Assembly (NCBI GenBank): GCA_015063005.1
Contig: SUTF01000004.1
Location: forward strand, 117,497 to 181,496
Length of the DNA: 64,000 nt
Direction: 5' to 3'
Source of the DNA: Methanobrevibacter millerae
GTDB taxonomy: Archaea > Methanobacteriota > Methanobacteria > Methanobacteriales > Methanobacteriaceae
The notes under the pieces were generated by a model. The model was not told where the DNA came from, did no database searches, and was given only the letters and a program-made list of their open reading frames with translations. Every line of letters begins with the position of its first letter. The stretch's first letter is position 1. A program made the position numbers and the translations under genes. This document shows, one piece after another, positions 58,494 through 64,000 of this stretch.

Positions 58494-59283
58494 TGTTATC
58501 ATCCGAATTAATTGTTTTTAAAAATTCTTCAATGTATTTTTCATGTTTTTCTGTGAAAATGAATTCATTGTCATGCTCTTCACTTTCAAAGATGATATTT
58601 CCATCAATCAATCCAAATAACTTATTCAACTCAACAGGCTTCCAGTTTTCATCATCATCCAATGGTTTTGAAGCTATTAAAAAGCCATCATCATTATTTA
58701 GATAATATAGGGAATCCTTCATATTGGAATGGATGTATGTTAAATCCCCATCATAAATCATTAAGTTAAGTTTATTGCCATAGGCCAAGTCAGCCACAAT
58801 ATCAGTTAAAATAGTGAACCTCTCCTTAATGGTGGATGGAGCTCCTTTAGCATGTTCAAATTCGTTAATTTTATCAATAATATATAATAAAATCCTTTCG
58901 GAGTCTGTATCCCCATTTTCCTTTTCAGCATATTTATCCAATTCAGGATAATTAAAGATTGTTCCATTGTGAATTAGCATCCAGGATCTGTTATTGTCAT
59001 CCGCCTCAATGAAAGGATGGCAATTTGGAGATATTATCTCACCAACAGTGGCCAGTCTTATATGGGCAAAAACATTCTTTCCAACAACAGGATTGGACAA
59101 TATGTTCTTTAAATTTTGGCTACATGATGCTTTTACAGGTTCCTTATTTATAATAGAGTCCTCAGGATGCATATTTGCTAATCCCCAACCATGCGGATGC
59201 TCATCTGAGTGATTGTAAAAACATTCAAGGCATTGATTTACCTGTTTCGGCTTATCTGAATTAAAACAAAAAATTTCGCACAT
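58486..59283 (-). CDS. Class II glutamine amidotransferase (EgtC/YafJ-like)
   Basis: 265 residues beginning M-C-E-I-F-C-F, whose Cys2 would be the N-terminal nucleophile. HPHGWGLAN, VFAHIRLATVGEI, CHPFI and MLIHNGTIFNY are class II amidotransferase motifs. In ergothioneine synthesis EgtC removes a gamma-glutamyl group; next to GCS-like ligases an analogous role is plausible. GGAGGAG precedes the ATG. First gene of the three-gene operon, with its own operator 23 bases upstream. Confidence 0.88.
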   Translation of the reverse strand: MCEIFCFNSDKPKQVNQCLECFYNHSDEHPHGWGLANMHPEDSIINKEPVKASCSQNLKNILSNPVVGKNVFAHIRLATVGEIISPNCHPFIEADDNNRSWMLIHNGTIFNYPELDKYAEKENGDTDSERILLYIIDKINEFEHAKGAPSTIKERFTILTDIVADLAYGNKLNLMIYDGDLTYIHSNMKDSLYYLNNDDGFLIASKPLDDDENWKPVELNKLFGLIDGNIIFESEEHDNEFIFTEKHEKYIEEFLKTINSDDNNE

Positions 59284-59305
59284 ATTCTCCTCCCATTATT
59301 ATTCA

Positions 59306-59319
59306 ATAACAATTGTTAT
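59306..59319 (-). promoter_or_regulatory. Operator site A (perfect ATAACAATTGTTAT)
   Basis: Perfect 14-bp palindrome 23 bases before the amidotransferase start. TTTATATA at 59338-59331 is the likely TATA box, placing the palindrome over the expected transcription start. This position suits a repressor. Confidence 0.7.
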
Positions 59320-59346
59320 ATTTATTATGCTATATAAATATTGTCA

Positions 59347-59547
59347 TTAACCCCCATAGATTATTTGAATTAAGTTGATTTCATCTCCATCTTCGATAAT
59401 TTCATCTTCAATAGTCAATTCACCATTTTTCTTTGCAACAGTTGTTTGGCTGGACAGGCCAAGCTCACCCATCAAATCTTTAATGGTGTACTTTTCATTA
59501 GTTTCTCTTCTTTCATCAATATTTTTGTATTTTAATCTAAAACTCAT
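59347..59547 (-). CDS. ThiS/MoaD-like sulfur carrier protein
   Basis: 66 residues with a beta-grasp pattern: SFRLKYKNIDERRETNEKYT, TIKDLMGELGL, AKKNGELT, DEIIEDGDEINLIQIIYGG. It ends in Gly-Gly, the site that E1-type enzymes adenylate and convert to a thiocarboxylate. Start ATG 59547. Divergent from the LarE/E1 pair, which are its natural activators. It has its own operator 23 bases upstream. Confidence 0.85.
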   Translation of the reverse strand: MSFRLKYKNIDERRETNEKYTIKDLMGELGLSSQTTVAKKNGELTIEDEIIEDGDEINLIQIIYGG

Positions 59548-59569
59548 AACAATCACATTAAATTATAAT

Positions 59570-59581
59570 TAACAATTGTTA
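59570..59581 (-). promoter_or_regulatory. Operator site B (TAACAATTGTTA)
   Basis: 12-bp perfect palindrome 23 bases before the ThiS/MoaD-like start, flanked by ATTATAA/TTATAAT. A TATA-like TTTAAAGTATAT lies upstream on the minus strand. Confidence 0.65.
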
Positions 59582-59634
59582 TAATTTTAATATACTTTAA
59601 ATATTTCTATTGGATTTTGAAAAATTCAAAAAGA

Positions 59635-59645
59635 TTTATATAATA
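59635..59645 (+). promoter_or_regulatory. TATA box of the LarE-E1 transcript
   Basis: TTTATATAATA, 29 bases before operator site C. If used, it gives a 5' leader of roughly 190-200 bases before the LarE start. Confidence 0.5.
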
Positions 59646-59673
59646 AAATACAATAATCTTATTTATGGAAAAA

Positions 59674-59687
59674 ATAACTATTGTTAT
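59674..59687 (+). promoter_or_regulatory. Operator site C (ATAACTATTGTTAT)
   Basis: One mismatch from the perfect palindrome of site A, downstream of the TATA-like box at 59635. It lies ~180 bases from the LarE start because of the long leader. Confidence 0.55.
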
Positions 59688-59821
59688 ATAGTTAAATTTC
59701 GAAGGGATTCTACTTTTTTCCATATCTCGGGCAAGGATATAAATGAAAAAAATCATTTAAATTTTAATTAATGAGATGAATAATTAATAACTCCTTAAAA
59801 CATTAAAAACACTCATTAACT

Positions 59822-59850
59822 GTTAAGGGCATCATTTGATGCTCTTTAAC
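59822..59850 (+). promoter_or_regulatory. Leader hairpin before LarE gene
   Basis: GTTAAGGGCATCA pairs with TGATGCTCTTTAAC (four-base loop, one bulged base, G-U pair) 16 bases before the start codon. It could mask or expose the ribosome site. The whole leader 59690-59866 has no gene; I recognise no known riboswitch. Confidence 0.5.
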
Positions 59851-59866
59851 TCATTGATGTGATAAA

Positions 59867-60880
59867 ATGAATTTAGAAGAAAAAATCGATATTGTGAAAA
59901 ATATTTTAAAAGACAAAAAAGTCGCTATTGGCTTTTCCGGAGGTGCTGATTCTACATTAATAGCTTACTTATCTTCAAAAGTGGCAAAAGACACATTAGC
60001 GATTACAATAAATAATCACCTTTTTCCAAGTCATTTTATTGAAAATACGAAAAATCTTGCCGAATCCTTTGGAATAGCTCATGAAATAATTGACATTAAC
60101 TTTTATAATGACGAATATTTCCTGTCTAATGATTCATCCAGATGTTATACCTGCAGAAATCTTATGTATTCCAAAATAGAAGAATTAGCTGAAAAAAGAG
60201 GATTTAATTTTATCTGTGATGGAAACAACATCAGCGATTTAGTTGTTGACAGACCGGGAATATTGATAACTTACAAAAAAGGATTCAATACCCCATTCAT
60301 TGAAGCCAAATTAACATCAAAGGACATTCATGAATATCTAAATAAGAATGATATACCTTATTCAAGATCAACAACCTGTCTTGCAACAAGGATTCCGACA
60401 GATACCCGAACCACTGAAGGGAAAATCTCAAGAATCGGCCATTGCGAAGACTATATTCAAAAGACCACAGATTGTGAAATCGTCAAAGTTAGGGATTTTG
60501 AAAAGTTTGCTGTAGTTGAAGTGGACAACTTAAAGAAAATTTTAAAGAATAATCAATTTAGACAAATCAATGATGAATTAAAAAAGCAGGGATTTAAAAA
60601 GGTTGCATTAAATTTATCCGAAATTGATGATGACGAATACATTAAGCTAGATTATAGTGACAGTTCATTTTCATATCAGCTTCCATTTTCAATCAATATA
60701 GATGACACCATTAGACAGCTTGAAAATGAAGTCGTTTCAAAGTCAGACAATCAAATAAAAGTTAAAAATTTCATTATAAATGAAAATGGATTGATCGAAG
60801 GATATGGCTTGAAAGATTATGAAGCTGCCTTAGATTCATATATGAACTTATTAAAAAAAATTAGGAGAAATATTAGGTGA
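59867..60880 (+). CDS. larE: LarE-like ATP-dependent sulfur transferase
   Basis: 337 residues. IGFSGGADSTLIAYL is the PP-loop. C93 and C96 (SRCYTCRN) and C171 (STTCLATRIP) give the three-Cys set of cluster-dependent LarE proteins, as opposed to single-Cys sacrificial ones. TRTTEGKISRIG is also typical. LarE inserts sulfur into the nickel-pincer cofactor precursor, but larB/larC are not here. About 60 residues longer at the C-terminus than usual. Followed 4 bases later by the E1-like gene. Confidence 0.85.
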   Translation: MNLEEKIDIVKNILKDKKVAIGFSGGADSTLIAYLSSKVAKDTLAITINNHLFPSHFIENTKNLAESFGIAHEIIDINFYNDEYFLSNDSSRCYTCRNLMYSKIEELAEKRGFNFICDGNNISDLVVDRPGILITYKKGFNTPFIEAKLTSKDIHEYLNKNDIPYSRSTTCLATRIPTDTRTTEGKISRIGHCEDYIQKTTDCEIVKVRDFEKFAVVEVDNLKKILKNNQFRQINDELKKQGFKKVALNLSEIDDDEYIKLDYSDSSFSYQLPFSINIDDTIRQLENEVVSKSDNQIKVKNFIINENGLIEGYGLKDYEAALDSYMNLLKKIRRNIR

Positions 60881-60884
60881 AAAA

Positions 60885-61640
60885 ATGCCGACAAGATATA
60901 TAGGTGATGGATACTGGGAAATTGCATCCCGTCAAATGAGCATAGTGACTAGAAGCGAACAGGAAAGATTTAAAGATGCTAAAATCACAGTCATAGGCTG
61001 TGGCGGAATTGGTGGAGAAACCATTGAAATGTTAGCTAGAATGGGTGTTGGAGAGCTTGTTCTAGTGGACAAGGATGCATTTGACCTTTCAAATCTCAAT
61101 AGACAGACTTTAGCAAGCCTTCCGGATTTGGGTCTTGATAAAAGTGCCGTTGCAGCTGACAAAGTAAGGTTAATTAACCCATATGTTAAAACTACTGCAT
61201 TCAACGAACATGTAGATGAAAGCAACATCAAAAAGGTCATTGGAGATTCAGATATTGTAATCGATGCGCTGGATAACGTTTTGACAAGAGTGATTGTGTC
61301 AAGAACAGCTAAGGAATTGAGAATTCCATATGTTCACGGTGCAATACATGGAACACAGGGCCAAATTACAGTATTTCTTCCAAACAGCGACAAGACATAT
61401 GAAGAGATGTTTAATCTCCCATCCATTGGAAAGGAATTGAATGATGAGGTTATTAATGATTTGAAAAACGTGACATCAGGTGTTCCACCAGTCATTGGAC
61501 CTACACCAAATGTCATTGGATGTCTTGAAGCCTTTGAAGCATATAAAATAATGACTGGAGTAGGTAAAGTTACCGTTGCTCCAAAAATATTGACCTTTGA
61601 CTTATTGGATTTCAGTTCATTTGCATTGAATGAACTTTAA
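60885..61640 (+). CDS. ThiF/MoeB/HesA-type E1-like adenylyltransferase
   Basis: 251 residues. ITVIGCGGIGGETIEML (GxGxxG at 38-44), VDKDAFDLSNLNRQTL, VIDALDNVLTR and GPTPNVIGCLEAFEAYKI are the core E1 motifs. It lacks the C-x2-C zinc pairs and rhodanese domain of MoeB variants, so it is a minimal ThiF-like form. Predicted to adenylate the Gly-Gly tail of the ThiS/MoaD-like carrier at 59347. Converges on fdhD. Confidence 0.9.
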   Translation: MPTRYIGDGYWEIASRQMSIVTRSEQERFKDAKITVIGCGGIGGETIEMLARMGVGELVLVDKDAFDLSNLNRQTLASLPDLGLDKSAVAADKVRLINPYVKTTAFNEHVDESNIKKVIGDSDIVIDALDNVLTRVIVSRTAKELRIPYVHGAIHGTQGQITVFLPNSDKTYEEMFNLPSIGKELNDEVINDLKNVTSGVPPVIGPTPNVIGCLEAFEAYKIMTGVGKVTVAPKILTFDLLDFSSFALNEL

Positions 61641-61645
61641 TCTTC

Positions 61646-62476
61646 TTATTTTTTTAAATTTATCCTTTCAGGTGCCGTGAAAACTGTAAACCTGTTGTCA
61701 CGAACAAAACCTACCATTGTAATATTTCCCGCATTGGCCACATCAATACCTGAAGCTGCAGGAGCTGCATTTGAAATTATTATTGGAATTCCAACCCTAA
61801 TTACCTTAATCAGCATATCCGCAGGCATTCTTCCACTGTATGAAATGTAGCATCTGGAAAAGTCAAAACCCTCTTTTGAAGCTGCCCCTATCACCTTATC
61901 GACAGCAACATGACGGCTGACATCTTCTCTAATAATTACTTTATCTTCATATTTCAATTGGGCCACATGGACTCCAGCGGTTTTCTGCCAGATTTTGGCT
62001 TCATCAGTCAGATGCTTAATGTCTTTGATGATTTGAGTTGCATCAACTGTTAAATCGGATTGGATTGGCTCTATTGTTTCCAAATCAGATCTTATTCCTC
62101 CAGCATTATCGGAATTAACTCCCTGATATTCAAGCAGTCTGCAAACACATGCATGCTCGCAATTGCCCTTTTTCTGCTGAACGATACCTTCCTGCTCCAG
62201 GTCCTCTTCAGGGTCATGGGACAGTGTTGTCGTGACTAGGATATTTGTTCCATCCACTCTGATAGATTCTATATCAGAGTAATCTTTTATCAATCCTTCA
62301 CCTAAACAGTATCCGATTGCAAAATCCTCTAAATCCACAGGATATGTTGAAAACTTTCTTGGAGGCAAATAATCAATAAACAGATACGTGTATTCATCGT
62401 TTACACTGAATTCCTTGATTGTCTCATATTCACCATCTTTCCATCGAATTACTTCACTTTGTCTAATCAAATCCAT
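61646..62476 (-). CDS. fdhD: FdhD-like formate dehydrogenase accessory sulfurtransferase
   Basis: 276 residues. DFAIGYCLGEGLI, KTAGVHVAQL and REDVSRHVAVDKVIGAA, plus SGRMPADMLIKVIRVG, are FdhD signatures. FdhD moves sulfur from a cysteine desulfurase to the molybdo/tungsto-pterin of formate dehydrogenase. The usual C-x2-C pair is replaced by CEHACVC (C106, C110, C112). Start ATG 62476. Operator site D lies 22 bases upstream, so it is probably co-regulated with the sulfur genes. Confidence 0.88.
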   Translation of the reverse strand: MDLIRQSEVIRWKDGEYETIKEFSVNDEYTYLFIDYLPPRKFSTYPVDLEDFAIGYCLGEGLIKDYSDIESIRVDGTNILVTTTLSHDPEEDLEQEGIVQQKKGNCEHACVCRLLEYQGVNSDNAGGIRSDLETIEPIQSDLTVDATQIIKDIKHLTDEAKIWQKTAGVHVAQLKYEDKVIIREDVSRHVAVDKVIGAASKEGFDFSRCYISYSGRMPADMLIKVIRVGIPIIISNAAPAASGIDVANAGNITMVGFVRDNRFTVFTAPERINLKK

Positions 62477-62498
62477 ATTATCACACAATTAAATATAT

Positions 62499-62510
62499 TA
62501 ACAATTGTTA
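62499..62510 (-). promoter_or_regulatory. Operator site D (TAACAATTGTTA)
   Basis: 12-bp perfect palindrome 22 bases before the fdhD start, the same spacing as in sites A and B. Confidence 0.65.
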
Positions 62511-62534
62511 TATTTAACTGTTTGATATGAAAAA

Positions 62535-63521
62535 TCATCTGATAAGACATACACTAGCTTTCTTCCAGTAGCAGTTGTTGCATGTTTTACACTCTGATAC
62601 GTCAGATTCACCGTTTTTCCATTTCGTTAGAAATTCGGGATCACGAATGAATGGTCTCTGCATGGAAATGAAATCAATTGAAGTGCTGTTGATTAAATCA
62701 TTGATTCTATTCATGTCAGACATTCCACCGCCCAAAATGACAGGAATATCAACTTCACTAGCTACTCGGTCTGTAAAATCAACAAGCATATTCTGATTAT
62801 CCTGACCTTTCCTGAAATACTGAGGGGATAAAAATTTGGTAATTTGAAGACTGTCAGCACCATTATCTGCAAGCAATTTACATATTTCCAAGGAATCCTC
62901 CTCATCCTGATACAGATTCACACGACAGTTCACATGGAGGTTAGTGGTTTTTTTGATTAATTTTATAATTTCCAGTACAATTCTAACTCGGTTATATGTA
63001 TTTCCACCATAATCGTCAGTTCTTTGATTTTCAAAAGGATTCATGATTCTTGAAAGATAATAATTATTCCCTATGCTCAATTGAATACCGTCAAATCCAG
63101 CAAAAGCAACTTTTTTGGCGGTCATAAGATAGTCTGCCTGGATTTTTCTAATATCTTCAATTGTCAGGTCATTTACTTCAAGCATCTGCTTTCCATTGAC
63201 ATTGCAGTTGACAAAACCGACCTGGGCAAAAATTGGGACATTATACTGATTTACAATACTTGTCACTTCCTTGAATTCCCGAACGAAATTTGGAGAATTG
63301 ATATAATGAGTATAATCGCTGAATCTGTCATGAGTATACATAGAAATCAGTTCAGTCGTTATCAATCCCACATTATTTTTCGCCAGGGTTTCATATCTCA
63401 AGAAAATATCAGCGGAGAGATTCTTTTGAAGTTCATCCTGAGATTCCCATAAACCTGTTCTAACAATACGGCTGTTAAGTTTAAACTCCCCAAAATTGGG
63501 ATTATCAAATATGGATTTCAT
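62535..63521 (-). CDS. NADH:flavin oxidoreductase (Old Yellow Enzyme family), short form
   Basis: 328 residues. NFGEFKLNSRIVRTGLWES start, GFDGIQLSIGNNYYLSRIMN and NQRTDDYGGNTYNRVRIVLE, and a GGG-(M)-S-D loop before RPFIRDPEF form the FMN TIM barrel. The C-terminus CKTCNNCYWKKASVC retains Cys for a cluster, but the long NAD domain of 2,4-dienoyl-CoA reductases is absent. Start ATG 63521, no SD. A paralogue follows upstream. Confidence 0.88.
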   Translation of the reverse strand: MKSIFDNPNFGEFKLNSRIVRTGLWESQDELQKNLSADIFLRYETLAKNNVGLITTELISMYTHDRFSDYTHYINSPNFVREFKEVTSIVNQYNVPIFAQVGFVNCNVNGKQMLEVNDLTIEDIRKIQADYLMTAKKVAFAGFDGIQLSIGNNYYLSRIMNPFENQRTDDYGGNTYNRVRIVLEIIKLIKKTTNLHVNCRVNLYQDEEDSLEICKLLADNGADSLQITKFLSPQYFRKGQDNQNMLVDFTDRVASEVDIPVILGGGMSDMNRINDLINSTSIDFISMQRPFIRDPEFLTKWKNGESDVSECKTCNNCYWKKASVCLIR

Positions 63522-63579
63522 AGATATGATATTATCAAAAATAATATAAAAATACATGAGTAACTCAAGAATTACTCAA

Positions 63580-64000
63580 TTAAAAATGATAGCAAGTACT
63601 TTTTTTGGTTCTATAGCAGTTATTGCATTTCAAGCATCTTGACTGGCCATAGCCATCATCTTTCCATTTAGCCAAAAAGTCATTTTCAGCAACAAACGGC
63701 CTATACATGGAAAAAAATTCAATGTTAGTGCTATTCAATATTTCATTCATATGTCCCATATCATCAAATCCGCCACCTACAATAACTGGTACATTCACTG
63801 AATCAATTAGCCCTTCACTAAATTCCAGAAGTTCCTTTTCACCAGACAATTTTTTAGTGAAAAATAATGGAGATAATGGTCTTGTTACCTGAATGCTGTC
63901 AACTCCAACTTTTTCAAGCAGCTTGCATGCTTCAATGCTTTCATTGCAATCAAATCCATCTTTTCGCTCATCAAAGGTATTTATTTTGCAGCTGATATGC
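63580..64000 (-). CDS. NADH:flavin oxidoreductase, short form (5' part outside window)
   Basis: The reading frame is open from the stop at 63580 to the window edge. Its translation (DSIQVTRPLSPLFF, PVIVGGGFDDMGHMN, MYRPFVAENDFLAKW, CLKCNNCYRTKKSTC) parallels the C-terminal third of the neighbour at 62535, so the two are tandem paralogues. An internal ATG at 63849 is not the start. Only ~140 residues are visible. Confidence 0.85.
   Translation of the reverse strand, partial: HISCKINTFDERKDGFDCNESIEACKLLEKVGVDSIQVTRPLSPLFFTKKLSGEKELLEFSEGLIDSVNVPVIVGGGFDDMGHMNEILNSTNIEFFSMYRPFVAENDFLAKWKDDGYGQSRCLKCNNCYRTKKSTCYHF

Noticed and set aside
59690..59866. Molybdenum-cofactor riboswitch in the LarE leader
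   Set aside because: The expected conserved stems and loops are not visible; only one local hairpin is.

Overview
The window is methanogen DNA of the order Methanobacteriales, most like a gut or rumen Methanobrevibacter. The base composition is strongly A+T-rich. Archaeal markers are SRP19, ribosomal protein S8e, a RecJ-like DHH nuclease, a HypE hydrogenase-maturation protein and the small C-terminal subunit of a split family-B DNA polymerase. The split polymerase is a known trait of Methanothermobacter and its relatives. Secreted beta-helix and Ig-repeat proteins of the kind abundant in Methanobrevibacter are also present. No rRNA, tRNA, CRISPR array or complete insertion sequence was seen.

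Layout. 1-9.0 kb is a surface-polysaccharide locus (flippase, acyltransferase, UDP-galactopyranose mutase, GalU) interrupted by two very A+T-rich genes of unknown function, one HEPN-like and one with a PD-(D/E)XK nuclease signature. 9.0-10.1 kb is a decayed second copy of the acyltransferase gene and its downstream non-coding DNA. A dGTPase-like HD protein, a small Fe-S protein, secreted proteins and a C69 peptidase follow. 16.5-19.2 kb holds a long-form F420-ligase-like protein and a bacterial-type MetK, which looks imported. 20-33 kb mixes an Rpn-like nuclease, a beta-helix surface protein, flavodoxins, hemD-GT2-glf-srp19-recJ in one run, a DEAD helicase, and a three-gene unit of coiled-coil protein, Cas4-like nuclease and DUF6398-TPR protein. 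33-51 kb is mostly core metabolism and information processing: hypE, rps8e, polB2, exonuclease III, pheS, hemB, aroC and an ADP-forming acyl-CoA synthetase. It also has an HxlR/nitroreductase/radical-SAM group sharing one operator. 51.5-64 kb is the most unusual part.

The 51.5-64 kb region carries a solute-binding protein, a three-gene operon (class II glutamine amidotransferase plus two unrelated glutamate-cysteine-ligase-like enzymes), a ThiS/MoaD-like carrier ending in GG, a LarE-like sulfur transferase with a ThiF/MoeB-like E1 enzyme, and an FdhD-like protein. Five promoters here share a palindrome of the form ATAACANNTGTTAT. In four of them it lies 21-24 bp before the start codon. I infer one regulon for thiol or sulfur-transfer chemistry, perhaps tied to formate dehydrogenase cofactor maturation. 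This is the best candidate for an undescribed system in the window.

Start codons were chosen by Shine-Dalgarno spacing where possible. Archaeal TATA-like boxes are noted where they help. All family assignments come from reading motifs by eye, without database searches.
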